64,000 nucleotides of DNA from an uncultured Roseibium sp. Lineage in GTDB: Bacteria > Pseudomonadota > Alphaproteobacteria > Rhizobiales > Stappiaceae. The translations under genes were made by a program, and so were the position numbers. Location: assembly GCF_947494555.1 (NCBI RefSeq), contig NZ_CANLVF010000010.1, forward strand, positions 62,001-126,000, given 5' to 3'. This document shows positions 44,045 through 53,134 of the stretch, piece by piece. The notes beneath the pieces are model-generated. The model was not told the origin of the DNA, did no database searches, and saw only the letters and a program-made list of their open reading frames with translations. Each line of letters begins with the position of its first letter. Within the stretch, counting starts at the first letter, position 1.

Positions 44045-44611
44045 GTGAGCGAACACCTGCACTCTGAAGTGAAATTCGAGGGTGAAGAGGCCGGAACTGG
44101 TTATGCCTCACCAGCGCTCGACCTGATTGCGACCGTCCTGCTTATTCTGCTGTCCGTTGCCGTCATGCTGGGAAGTCTGGCGTTGCCGGTTCCTAGCGAT
44201 CTGCTGACGGCGCCGGGCTTGCTGCCTTTCATCGTTGCAGCGAGCCTGCTCGTTATGGCGCTTGGCCTTGGAGCCTCCGCAGTCGGACGCTGGCGAAGCG
44301 GTGTCAGAATGCCCGTACTTGCCGGGCGGGATATGGCAACCGATTTGAAGTCGCTCGTGCTCGCAGGCGCGATCGCCGTCTACATTGCCGGTCTTCAATA
44401 TCTCGCCTTCCGGCACGACATTGTGTTCGGCGATTTCCGGCACTCGGTCACGGCCTTCGAGCCGGTAACGATCCTTGCACTGGCGGTCATCATGCGCCTG
44501 TCCTGGTCCGGTCCGCTCTGGATCATCTGTTCTGTTTCCATCCTCTGGACCGTTCTGTTGAGCAGCGTGTTTCAGCACGTATTCAATATTCCGCTGCCGG
44601 GGTCCTTCTGA
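44045..44611 (+). CDS. TTT small membrane subunit (TctB family)
   Basis: 188 aa from GTG 44045 with GAGGG upstream. Four hydrophobic segments are visible, the first LDLIATVLLILLSVAVMLGS and the last LWIICSVSILWTVLLSSVFQ. TctB subunits are poorly conserved and identified mainly by size, topology and position. The stop overlaps the ATG of the TctA-type gene by one base. Confidence 0.88.
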   Translation: MSEHLHSEVKFEGEEAGTGYASPALDLIATVLLILLSVAVMLGSLALPVPSDLLTAPGLLPFIVAASLLVMALGLGASAVGRWRSGVRMPVLAGRDMATDLKSLVLAGAIAVYIAGLQYLAFRHDIVFGDFRHSVTAFEPVTILALAVIMRLSWSGPLWIICSVSILWTVLLSSVFQHVFNIPLPGSF

Positions 44612-46128
44612 TGATCGATGCTCTGCTGGCAGCGCTTCAGCCATCACTCCTGTTCATGTCGTTGTGCGGTGTCTGCCTCGGGATTGTCTGGGGTGCGCTT
44701 CCCGGTCTTTCGACGACAATGGCAATGGGGTTGCTGATCGGTCTGTCTGCCGGCATGTCGCAAGAAGTAGCGATCAGCTTCATGCTCGGCGTTTATACGG
44801 GAAGCGTTTTCGGCGGGGCAATTTCCGCCGTCCTGATCAACATACCCGGAACGCCCGACGCCGTTCCGACCATGATCGAGGGTCACCAGCTCGCGCAAAG
44901 GGGAGAAGGCGGGCAGGCGCTTGGGATGTCCATTGCCGCTTCCTTCGTGGGTGGCATGGTTGGCATCGTGCTCCTGATCATGCTGATCCCTCTCATTCTC
45001 GCATTCGCGCTCAATTTCAAATCCTGGGAAATGTTCTGGCTCGCGATCATCGGCATCATGGTGGCCGGATCGATGGCGGCCGGCTCCGTCCCGCTCAAGG
45101 GCTGGATTGCCGGCTGGATCGGAATGCTGATCGCCTTTGTGGGGCTCGATGCAATCCATGCGGTTCCCCGCTTCACCTTTGGCTCCTTCGCGCTTTATGA
45201 CGGTGTTTCGTATGTCGCGGTTCTGATCGGTCTCTTCGGACTGTCGGAAATTCTGCGCACGCTTCCTGCCAAAGACATGCCGACAATCCCCTCAGATGTC
45301 GGACGCGTTTTTCCGCCGCTTGGGAAACTGGCTAAATATATTCCGAGCGCACTGCGCTCCGGGTCTATCGGTGCGTTTATCGGCGCCATTCCCGGAGCGG
45401 GCGCCAACGTTGCTTCGTTCCTTGCTTATGATATCGGCCGGCGTTGGGCACGGCCCGAAGAAAAGGCGCAATGGGGCAAGGGCAGCTACCAGGCCATCGT
45501 TTGCGCCGAAACGGCCAATAACGCGAATATCGGCGGATCGATGCTGCCGACGCTCGCCCTCGGCATTCCGGGAAATGCGGCCGCAGCCGCGCTTCTGGCG
45601 GCACTTACGCTCAAGAACGTCGTCGTCGGCCCAACCATCGAGATCGATCATCCGGGGCTGATCTATTTCATCTATGCCTGCCTCATCGTTGCAAATCTTT
45701 TGATGTATGTCGCCGCGTTCGCGCTGATCGGGCCGTGCGTCAAGTTGTTCAGTCTACCACGCGGGATCCTTATGCCGATGATCCTGCCTGTGTGCGTGAT
45801 TGGCGCATTTGCCGTCAAACTGTCGATGGCGGATGTCTGGATCATGTTTGCAGCCGGTGTCTTCGGCTGGTTTTTCACCATGATGCGGTTCCCAACAGCC
45901 CCTGTTGTCCTCGGCGTCATTCTTGCGCCGCTCGCGGACGAGAATCTGCGCCGATCGCTGCTCGTTTTCGAAGACAAGTCGATCGGGTTCATCCTGTCCC
46001 AATGGATCGGCACGGTGCTCATGATCGCCGTGTTCCTTGTCGTCATAGAAGGTGTGTTGCGCGCGCTCTGGTCCTTGCGAAAAAGCGCCGGCGACACGGA
46101 ACCGTCTCTCTCATCCCCGCCCAATTAA
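44611..46128 (+). CDS. TTT large membrane subunit (TctA family)
   Basis: 505 aa with about 12 helices. The family motif GALPGLSTTMAMGLLIG near the N-terminus is repeated in the second half as GAIPGAGANVASFLAYD, and INIPGTPDAVPTMIEG and LTLGIPGNAAAAALLAAL are present. It is the transport channel, powered by an ion gradient. It overlaps the TctB gene and is followed after 11 bp by a Gfo/Idh gene. Confidence 0.96.
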   Translation: MIDALLAALQPSLLFMSLCGVCLGIVWGALPGLSTTMAMGLLIGLSAGMSQEVAISFMLGVYTGSVFGGAISAVLINIPGTPDAVPTMIEGHQLAQRGEGGQALGMSIAASFVGGMVGIVLLIMLIPLILAFALNFKSWEMFWLAIIGIMVAGSMAAGSVPLKGWIAGWIGMLIAFVGLDAIHAVPRFTFGSFALYDGVSYVAVLIGLFGLSEILRTLPAKDMPTIPSDVGRVFPPLGKLAKYIPSALRSGSIGAFIGAIPGAGANVASFLAYDIGRRWARPEEKAQWGKGSYQAIVCAETANNANIGGSMLPTLALGIPGNAAAAALLAALTLKNVVVGPTIEIDHPGLIYFIYACLIVANLLMYVAAFALIGPCVKLFSLPRGILMPMILPVCVIGAFAVKLSMADVWIMFAAGVFGWFFTMMRFPTAPVVLGVILAPLADENLRRSLLVFEDKSIGFILSQWIGTVLMIAVFLVVIEGVLRALWSLRKSAGDTEPSLSSPPN

Positions 46129-46139
46129 GGAGTGTGTTG

Positions 46140-47267
46140 GTGCCAACGAAGACCAAGGAAATCGGACTGGCGATTGTCGGTTGCGGGACAATCGGGCGCA
46201 TACGTGCCGAGATTGCACGTGCTTATCCCGGTGTCGGCTGGATCGGCCTGTGCGACATCAAGTCGGACATCGGTCAAAAGCTGGCCGAGGATGTCGAGGC
46301 GGATTTTTTCACCACCGACTTCAGGGAATTGCTGGTCCGCCCCGAAATCACCGCAACGATCATTGCCACTGACGAGAACTTTCATTTCGAACCGACCATG
46401 CTGGCGATTCAGCAGGGACATGACCTGTTCATTGAAAAACCGCTTGCGACAGATGCCCGCCAATCCGCCCAGATCCTGTCCGCTATCGAGGAGACCGGCG
46501 TTGACGCCGTGATTGGCTATACCCAGCGTTTCCGGCGCCGGTTTCTGGCGGTCAAGGAGCGTCTGACAACAGGACAGATCGGGGATGTGCACTCCGTTGT
46601 CACGCGCGCATTCATGAACCGCATGGTTCCGATTGCCACGGTTCAAAGGACCCAGGAACGCACAACACTGACGCCGATGGTGGTATCGGGAACGCACAGT
46701 CTGGATATGTCGCTCTGGCTCATGGAGGGCAAGTCGCCTGTCAGCGTCTACGCCCGCTCGACAGACAAGGTGCTGGGTGCCTGGGGCACGAAAGATTCAA
46801 CGTTCGGCATCTTCACGATGGACGATGGCACCATTTTTTCCATGAATATTTCCTGGGCACTTCCGGAAGTCTGGCCTGGAGCGGTCTATGGCATCGAGAT
46901 CGGCATTGTCGGTTCTGAAGGCGTTATCGACATCGAGGACACGCACCGGGATCTCGTTATGGCGACAAATGTCGCGCAAGGGGCCGGATACGCGCCAGAA
47001 GGCTACAAGGCGCCGGATCGTCATGTCGATTTTCTCACGAGTTACCCGCCGGGAGACCTTCATCTCGGGCAATTGTGGGGGCCGATGCGCGAGGAAACAA
47101 ATGCCTGGTACCAGCGTCTCTACGCAGGTCTCGATACGCCGCATGCATCGGCGCAGGACGGTCACCGGAATCTCCTGCTCACCATGGCAATGGATCTTTC
47201 CGCCAAGCGCGGCGAACCGGTCGCTTTGCCACCTGATCCGGCCGAGCTGATGGCTGAACTTTCCTAG
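46140..47267 (+). CDS. Gfo/Idh/MocA family oxidoreductase
   Basis: 375 aa from GTG 46140, placed 7 bp after AAGGAG; GTG 46134 and TTG 46137 are alternatives. The Rossmann motif is IVGCGTIGRIRAE, the family EKP motif is FIEKPLA, and the catalytic region has GTHSLDMSLWLMEG with a likely catalytic His. These enzymes oxidise sugars, inositols or their derivatives with NAD(P). Position between the two TTT transporters suggests it acts on an imported sugar acid. Confidence 0.92.
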   Translation: MPTKTKEIGLAIVGCGTIGRIRAEIARAYPGVGWIGLCDIKSDIGQKLAEDVEADFFTTDFRELLVRPEITATIIATDENFHFEPTMLAIQQGHDLFIEKPLATDARQSAQILSAIEETGVDAVIGYTQRFRRRFLAVKERLTTGQIGDVHSVVTRAFMNRMVPIATVQRTQERTTLTPMVVSGTHSLDMSLWLMEGKSPVSVYARSTDKVLGAWGTKDSTFGIFTMDDGTIFSMNISWALPEVWPGAVYGIEIGIVGSEGVIDIEDTHRDLVMATNVAQGAGYAPEGYKAPDRHVDFLTSYPPGDLHLGQLWGPMREETNAWYQRLYAGLDTPHASAQDGHRNLLLTMAMDLSAKRGEPVALPPDPAELMAELS

Positions 47268-47277
47268 GAGACTTTCT

Positions 47278-48207
47278 ATGAGCATCACCGTGCGGTTTGG
47301 CGGCTACCAGGGAGACAAGTCCGTTCACACGCGCGGCGGCAGAACGCTGGCGCAGGCACTTGCCCGGACGAGCAATGGCGCAGTGCAACTGGAATTCGAC
47401 GAGAACATTGTCACGCGCGGGCACAAGGCTGCCGACCTTTTGTCGATGACGGAAAACGGTGCACTTGACGGGTGCTACTTCTCGTCAAGCTACCTGGCGA
47501 AGCGCGTTCCGGAACTCGGTGTGTTCGACCAGCATTTCGTTGTTCCTGATCGCCGGCGTGCTTATGCCGTGCTCGATGGTGAACTCGGTGAGCGGCTGAA
47601 GCAGAAGGTAGCAGCGTCAACCGGATATACGGTGCTCGGATACTGGGACAACGGGCTGCGTCATATCTCGAGCCGGACACCGATCCGGGCACTCGACGAT
47701 TGTGCCGGGCAGAAACTCAGGACCCTGGCAAACGAAGATCATCAGCGCGTCTTCCGTTCGCTCGGGTTCGAGCCGCGTGCGATCGATGTTCGCGACCTGC
47801 CGGCTGCGGTCAAAGACGGTACAGTCGATGCTCAGGAAAATCCGCTGACGAACATCTACAATTTCGGACTTCACGAGACGCATCGAAGTGTCACGCTTTC
47901 CCGGCATCTGCTCGGAGTTGCGCTGGTCCTGTTCCGGACAAAGACGGTCGAAGCCTGGCCTGCCGACGTGCGGGCCGCCGTCGAAAAGGCCGTTTCCGAG
48001 GCGACCCTTGCACAGCGCCGTTTTGCCGAAGAAGACGACGACATCTGCCGCCGCGCCCTGGAGGCGGAAGGCGTTGAAATCATCGAACTGAGCGAGGCGG
48101 ACCGCGCACGGTTCGCCTCCCGATGCCGCTCAGAAGTCGACACCACGCGCAAAGCGTTCGATGCGGAGTTAATCTCCTTGTTTGACAAAGAGTTAGATGC
48201 TGCCTGA
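47278..48207 (+). CDS. TRAP DctP-like binding protein lacking a signal peptide
   Basis: 309 aa from ATG 47278, 10 bp after the Gfo/Idh gene with AGGAGA upstream. It shows the DctP layout (ITVRFGGYQGDKSVHTRGG, ALDDCAGQKLRTLANEDHQR, VKDGTVDAQENPLTNIYNF, LSRHLLGVALVLFRTKT) but begins directly at the first beta strand, so no export signal is present. No TRAP permease is adjacent. Either it is cytoplasmic, for example a sensor or enzyme-like derivative, or the true start lies elsewhere; I found no upstream in-frame hydrophobic leader. Confidence 0.82.
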   Translation: MSITVRFGGYQGDKSVHTRGGRTLAQALARTSNGAVQLEFDENIVTRGHKAADLLSMTENGALDGCYFSSSYLAKRVPELGVFDQHFVVPDRRRAYAVLDGELGERLKQKVAASTGYTVLGYWDNGLRHISSRTPIRALDDCAGQKLRTLANEDHQRVFRSLGFEPRAIDVRDLPAAVKDGTVDAQENPLTNIYNFGLHETHRSVTLSRHLLGVALVLFRTKTVEAWPADVRAAVEKAVSEATLAQRRFAEEDDDICRRALEAEGVEIIELSEADRARFASRCRSEVDTTRKAFDAELISLFDKELDAA

Positions 48208-48302
48208 GCCCTATTCAAGTTCTGCATTCATCTACTCGAAGTTAGCATTTCTGATCGATTTGGCGGGTCGCTACTCTGGTGTTTACAGGAGGAAAAGCAC
48301 GG

Positions 48303-48848
48303 ATGAATTCTGTATCCAGACGCATCGATCCGGAAGTAATTGTTTCGGCGATCCTCGGTGTGTCTTCGGCCTTGTCGATTGTATTCATGTCGCAGCTTGT
48401 CGCTCCGCCCAAAGTCCTCTTTGGCCGGTCGTTGACGGCGATTTCTCCCAGCCTGTTTCCTTATCTGGTGTTGAGCGGGCTCGTCGCGCTGAACATGTTG
48501 TTCCTCTATCGCTGCAATACCCGCCCGGAGGGCATCTGGTCACCGCCGACCTATAACGAGCACAGCCGCATCCGTGGCCTGCTGCTGTTTGCGATCATGC
48601 TGTTCTATGCGCTTGCAATGGCGCCGATCGGCTTCCTGATATCGAGTGTGCTTGCGCTGGCCATGATTTCCATTCTCGTCGGCAACCGAAGCGTCTGGCA
48701 GATATTGCTTGTCTCGTTGCTCCCGCCGGTTTTTCTCTATCTTGTCGCGACGCGATTGCTCGCCGTTGCGCTGCCGGAATTGTCTCCGATTGAGTTCTTC
48801 TACGCCTATGTCCTTGGGGAAAGCGGCGGGATCGGGGCTGCTCAATGA
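48303..48848 (+). CDS. TTT small membrane subunit (TctB family), second set
   Basis: 181 aa from ATG 48303 with AGGAGG upstream. Four hydrophobic segments are visible, including LFAIMLFYALAMAPIGFLIS and LLVSLLPPVFLYLVATRLLA. It overlaps the following TctA-type gene by 4 bp. It is not closely similar to the TctB at 44045, so the two TTT systems are probably not a recent duplication. Confidence 0.88.
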   Translation: MNSVSRRIDPEVIVSAILGVSSALSIVFMSQLVAPPKVLFGRSLTAISPSLFPYLVLSGLVALNMLFLYRCNTRPEGIWSPPTYNEHSRIRGLLLFAIMLFYALAMAPIGFLISSVLALAMISILVGNRSVWQILLVSLLPPVFLYLVATRLLAVALPELSPIEFFYAYVLGESGGIGAAQ

Positions 48849-50326
48849 TCGAACAGTTTACCCAAGGCTTTGAAATGGCGTTCCGGCTGGACACGATCGT
48901 GTTCATCTGTCTTGGCCTGTTCGGCGGTATGCTGGTCGGAGCGCTCCCCGGGTTCACCACCCTCATGGCGATGGCCATTCTTCTGCCGATTTCGTTCTTT
49001 TTGGACCCTCTGGTTGGAATTCCATTCCTTCTGGGGATCTACAAAGGCGGCATGTTCGGAGGCAGTGTCCCGGCCATTCTGGTTTCCATGCCCGGCACCG
49101 GAGCGGCGGTTGCAACGACGCTGGATGGATATCAGCTCACGAAAAAGGGGCAGTCGCGCAAGGCACTGGATACCGCGCTGGTTTCTTCAGCTTTCGGCGA
49201 TACGTTTTCAGATATTTTCACCCTGGTAATGATCTTCCCTATCGCGCTGCTGGTCATGCAATTCGGACCGCCGGAGATCTTTGCCGTCCTGCTTCTGTCC
49301 CTCGTGATCATCGCGGTGACAACCGGCGGAAATGTTCTGAAGAGCCTGATCATGATGCTGCTCGGTATCTGGCTCTCCTTCATCGGAACCGACCCGCTCG
49401 GCGGTGTTGAGCGATTTACATTCGGTCTCTTCGATCTCAAGTCCGGCATTCCGCTGTTGCCAATGCTGATCGGCGTGTTCGCGATACCCGAAATCGTCAA
49501 TGTCGTGATGCGGTCAACACAGGGCCAAGCGCTTGCCGCCGTCGTCGGCGATCGTCTCAAATGGTCTGAATTCAAACGGATTTTCCGGACGCTTTGCCGG
49601 TCATGCGTGATCGGGACAAGCATCGGCATTATTCCCGGGCTCGGTCAGGTGGTCGCGGCCATGATGGGCTATACCGCTGCAAAGAACGCGTCCAAAACGC
49701 CGGAAAAGTTCGGCAAAGGCGAAATCGAGGGTGTTGCGGCCGCCGAATCTGCCAACAACGCCGTCAACGGTCCGACGCTCGTACCGCTCCTGACGCTTGG
49801 CATACCCGGTGACAATGTCACGGCCATTTTGCTGGGCGCCTTTGTTGCGCAGGGTCTGCGCCCCGGTCCGCAATTGTTCGAAGAGCAGGGTGCGACTGTC
49901 TTTGCCATCCTGATTGCGATGGTGATCGCCAATCTGCTGTTTCTGGTCATCGGCTACCTCTCGGTACCTTTCTTTGCCCGCCTTGTGACACTGAAGAATT
50001 CTGTGCTTGTGCCCATCGTGATCATGTTCGCGTTCGCCGGTGCATTCGTGTTCCGGTCCGATTCGATTGATCTCCTGATGTTGGTTGCCTTCGGCGCATT
50101 TGGCCTTATCGCCCGCGCCGCAAGGTTCGATGTCATGCCGATGGTGATGGGCTTCATCCTGGGTCCACCGATGGAATACGCCTTTGGCCAGACGGTAGCC
50201 ATGGCACAGAACGCACCGCTGGCGTTCCTGCTCACGGAGCGTCAGGGAATGCTCTTCCTTCTGGTCGCCATTCCCGTCATTGCCTTCGTCCTGTGGAGGA
50301 GGATGAAGAAGCTGGCCACGGGTTAG
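48845..50326 (+). CDS. TTT large membrane subunit (TctA family), second set
   Basis: 493 aa with about 12 helices. Family motifs GALPGFTTLMAMAILLPIS and GIIPGLGQVVAAMMGYTAAK mark the two halves, with LTLGIPGDNVTAILLGAF and FMLG-type FILGPPMEYAFGQTVAMAQN. The ATG overlaps the TctB stop. Its binding protein follows rather than precedes it, opposite to the first set. Confidence 0.95.
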   Translation: MIEQFTQGFEMAFRLDTIVFICLGLFGGMLVGALPGFTTLMAMAILLPISFFLDPLVGIPFLLGIYKGGMFGGSVPAILVSMPGTGAAVATTLDGYQLTKKGQSRKALDTALVSSAFGDTFSDIFTLVMIFPIALLVMQFGPPEIFAVLLLSLVIIAVTTGGNVLKSLIMMLLGIWLSFIGTDPLGGVERFTFGLFDLKSGIPLLPMLIGVFAIPEIVNVVMRSTQGQALAAVVGDRLKWSEFKRIFRTLCRSCVIGTSIGIIPGLGQVVAAMMGYTAAKNASKTPEKFGKGEIEGVAAAESANNAVNGPTLVPLLTLGIPGDNVTAILLGAFVAQGLRPGPQLFEEQGATVFAILIAMVIANLLFLVIGYLSVPFFARLVTLKNSVLVPIVIMFAFAGAFVFRSDSIDLLMLVAFGAFGLIARAARFDVMPMVMGFILGPPMEYAFGQTVAMAQNAPLAFLLTERQGMLFLLVAIPVIAFVLWRRMKKLATG

Positions 50327-50409
50327 AGCACCGGGGAAACGGAGGCCGCGTCCGCATCGTCCGCAGGTCCTCCCGAACATATTGATCGATGCAAACGGAG
50401 GAGGAAGTA

Positions 50410-51369
50410 ATGTTCAATAAGCTTTGGAAGGGCGTGGTTATTGCGACCGCAGCGACCCTTGCGGGGACTGTTTCCCCGGCGCTTGCAGAATACCCGGAAA
50501 AGCCGGTGACGATGGTCATTCCCTTGGGGGCCGGCGGCTCGCATGACCTGAATGCCCGCGTCATCACATCCACGATCCCGTCCTTTCTGAACCAGGCAAT
50601 GATCGTGCGTCTGACACCAGGAGCCGGCGGGCAGAAGGGCACTCAGGAAGTGGCCAAGGCCAACTCCGACGGTTACACGCTGCTTTTCAGCCACAACTAT
50701 ATCGACATGCTCCAGCAACATGTCGAAAACCTGCCTTACAATCCGATGGAGGACTTCGTGCCGGTCGCGCGGATCAATTATGCGCCGATCGCCGTCGTGG
50801 TGAGAGCCGACAGCCCCTATCAGTCCTTCGACGACCTCATCACTGCAGCCAAGGAAAAGCCGGGCGAAGTCCGCATGGCCCATTCGGGCAACTGGGGCGC
50901 GCTGTTCGTTCCTGCTGCCCAGATCATGAAGGCGCGTGACGCGTATTTCAACATGGTGCCCTACCAGGGGGGTGGTCCTGCCATGCAGGCGCTGCTGTCC
51001 GGCGATGCGGATCTGACGATGGGCTTTCCGTCGACGCTTTCATCCCTTTTGGCATCCGGCGATGTCCGGGTACTGGCAACGGCCGGTGCGGAACGGATCT
51101 ATCCGGATGTTCCGACCTTCGGCGAAGTCGGCGTCGAGGGTGACGTCGGTTTCATGCATCGCGTGGTGCTCGCACCTGCAGGAACACCTCCCGAGGTTCT
51201 GGAGAAACTCGAGGCGTCGTTTGCGTCGCTCCTGGAGGACAAGACCTACAACCGGATGATGTCGCGCCTTGGCGAAAACGTCGACTACATGTCCGGCGCC
51301 GACTACCAGAAAATGCGTGAGGAACAGGCGAAGGCCTACAAGGACCTCGTCGCTTCGATAACGCAATAA
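50410..51369 (+). CDS. TTT (TctC family) binding protein, second set
   Basis: 319 aa from ATG 50410 behind GGAGGAAG. It has a Sec signal peptide (MFNKLWKGVVIATAATLAGT, cut after PALA) and TctC features EYPEKPVTMVIPLGAGGSHD, VPYQGGGPAMQALLSGDADL and FGEVGVEGDVGF. It presumably serves the TctB/TctA pair just upstream. An 11-bp perfect stem follows the gene. Confidence 0.94.
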   Translation: MFNKLWKGVVIATAATLAGTVSPALAEYPEKPVTMVIPLGAGGSHDLNARVITSTIPSFLNQAMIVRLTPGAGGQKGTQEVAKANSDGYTLLFSHNYIDMLQQHVENLPYNPMEDFVPVARINYAPIAVVVRADSPYQSFDDLITAAKEKPGEVRMAHSGNWGALFVPAAQIMKARDAYFNMVPYQGGGPAMQALLSGDADLTMGFPSTLSSLLASGDVRVLATAGAERIYPDVPTFGEVGVEGDVGFMHRVVLAPAGTPPEVLEKLEASFASLLEDKTYNRMMSRLGENVDYMSGADYQKMREEQAKAYKDLVASITQ

Positions 51370-51381
51370 GACGGCACACGG

Positions 51382-51408
51382 CACCGGCCGGGTCCAGCCC
51401 GGCCGGTG
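51382..51408 (+). terminator. 11-bp perfect stem-loop after the second TctC-type gene
   Basis: CACCGGCCGGG (51382-51392) pairs with CCCGGCCGGTG (51398-51408) over a TCCAG loop, 13 bp after the stop. No T-run follows, so it may be a stabilising stem or a Rho-assisted end of the long array. Confidence 0.7.
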
Positions 51409-51488
51409 TGAACAACTCAAAGACCGGCGCATGAGCCCCGGACCTCACGGCGCCGGGGAGGGTGCCCCGTCTGCGGAAAGGGTCTGGA

Positions 51489-51971
51489 ATGAGGATCAAG
51501 GAAAAGCAAATCTGGACCTTCAAGGTCTCCGGCCGGCAGGAAACAAACACCAAGTCGGTCGTACGCGCACGCGATGTCGAGATGGTGATCGACGAGCCGA
51601 TCGAACGCGGCGGAACCAATCTCGGGCCGATGCCTGTCGAGACGATGATCGCCGGTCTTGTGGGCTGCACGCATGTCATCTCCAACAAGCTGGCCAATGC
51701 CAACGATGTTGCAATAACCTCCATGGATATTGACGTCGTGACCACTATGGACAGCAGAGGCACAAGGCTCGTTGAACCGATTGATGTGCCGTTTCCCGAC
51801 GTGAAAATATCAATCACGGCTGAGATGGATGGTTCCGATGATGGCATTAGTGCCGTTGTCGAAAAGCTCCGCCACCACTGCGCCGTTTCCAAGATGCTGC
51901 AGATGTCGGGAAGCAGGGTCAGCGAGACCTGGACGATTAATGGCCGGAACTGGGGGGCAGAGGCCGCCTGA
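51489..51971 (+). CDS. OsmC family protein
   Basis: 160 aa from ATG 51489. The family pattern is present with two active-site cysteines, C60 (LVGCTHV) and C131 (RHHCAVSK), plus the upstream Glu in MPVETMIAG. OsmC/Ohr proteins reduce organic hydroperoxides with thiols. It is the last plus-strand gene before the convergent dehydrogenase, separated from the TctC gene by a stem-loop, and may be a partial read-through member of the same unit. Confidence 0.92.
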   Translation: MRIKEKQIWTFKVSGRQETNTKSVVRARDVEMVIDEPIERGGTNLGPMPVETMIAGLVGCTHVISNKLANANDVAITSMDIDVVTTMDSRGTRLVEPIDVPFPDVKISITAEMDGSDDGISAVVEKLRHHCAVSKMLQMSGSRVSETWTINGRNWGAEAA

Positions 51972-52034
51972 TCGGTTATCGGCCGTTGAGGACCGGTCCG
52001 GCACAATCCGGGCCGGTCTTACGTTCCAGCCGGT

Positions 52035-53090
52035 CTACCTTTCAATACGCGCAACCCGGTTCTCGTCGGCCAGATCATCGAGAACGGCAAGCAAGGTGGC
52101 CGGCACAGGAATGCCGTGGGTGGTACGTTCGCGTCGCGTTGCGTCAAGCCGCTCACCCGGCAGCCGGATATCGTCAACACCGGGTAGGCGGGCGGAGGAC
52201 TTCATTTCGGTCCACACTTCATCGATGGACGACCTGAACTCCGCCGGGTCCGTAAACGCGGCGATGTTGAGCATGAGGATGAATTGACCCGTATTGGTTC
52301 TGGTTTTCGAATCCGCATTGAAATCAACGACGTTGCGGCCGAAGGCTGCGCCATTGAGCACGCCTGCAAGAATGCCGAAGACCAGCGACAGGCCATAGCC
52401 CTTTGGGCCGCCGATCGGCAGCAGGAACCCTTCTGCCGACTTGTTGGGGTCGAGCAGCGGGTTTCCCTGCCTGTCGATCATCCATCCTTCCGGCATCATT
52501 TCCCCGCGTTGCACCGCCGTCTTGACCTTGCCGTAGGCGGCGACAGTTGTCGCCATGTCGAGCACGATCGGCGGACGTTCGGCCGCCGGTATCGCTACAG
52601 CAATCGGATTGGTGGACAAGAGCATGTCGGTGCCGCCCCAGGGCGGCATGTGGTTAGCGCTTCCGACTGCCACATAAAGTCCGATCATGTCCTCCTGAAG
52701 TGCTTTCATCGCGTAAAGAGATGCGGGGCCGGCATGGTTCGAATTCCGCGAGCCGACCCAGGCAACGCCGCACCGGCGGGCCTTTTCCAGCGCAAGCTCC
52801 GCGGCATGATTCATCACGAGGTGCCCCATGGCGTTGTCACCGTCAACAACCGCGCTGGCCGGGTAGTCCTCAAGGAGTGTGAACTTCGGGGCGGGGTTGA
52901 TGCCGCCCGCCTTGAGCCGCCTGACATACTGTGCGAGGCGAAAGACCCCATGACCGTCTTGTCCGATAAGGTCTGCCGTCGTCATCAGTCGGGCAACCGT
53001 GGCAGCGCTCTCTTCAGAGAGCCCGTTCGCGCTGAGTACGAGGGAAATAAATCTCCTAAGAGCGTCAGCGGCTACACGGGTTTCAGACAT
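52035..53090 (-). CDS. Ldh2/malate-L-lactate dehydrogenase family oxidoreductase
   Basis: 351 aa. The family signature is clear: DLIGQDGHGVFRLAQYVRRL with the catalytic His, NSNHAGPASLYAMKA, STNPIAVAIPA and GGPKGYGLSLVFGILAGVL. Members reduce or oxidise 2-keto/2-hydroxy acids, sulfolactate, ureidoglycolate or delta1-piperideine-2-carboxylate with NAD(P). It is divergent from a cupin gene (44 bp between starts) and convergent with the OsmC gene, so it is probably transcribed alone. Confidence 0.93.
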   Translation of the reverse strand: MSETRVAADALRRFISLVLSANGLSEESAATVARLMTTADLIGQDGHGVFRLAQYVRRLKAGGINPAPKFTLLEDYPASAVVDGDNAMGHLVMNHAAELALEKARRCGVAWVGSRNSNHAGPASLYAMKALQEDMIGLYVAVGSANHMPPWGGTDMLLSTNPIAVAIPAAERPPIVLDMATTVAAYGKVKTAVQRGEMMPEGWMIDRQGNPLLDPNKSAEGFLLPIGGPKGYGLSLVFGILAGVLNGAAFGRNVVDFNADSKTRTNTGQFILMLNIAAFTDPAEFRSSIDEVWTEMKSSARLPGVDDIRLPGERLDATRRERTTHGIPVPATLLAVLDDLADENRVARIER

Positions 53091-53134
53091 GTTCTTGCTC
53101 CAGACCTGTATTTTTCCACCAAAGGGAGGCCACC

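Noticed and set aside
45735..46139. Upstream extension of the Gfo/Idh gene into the TctA-type gene
   Set aside because: The extra 135 codons overlap TctA out of frame and encode Arg/His-rich sequence; GTG 46140 with AAGGAG is the sensible start.
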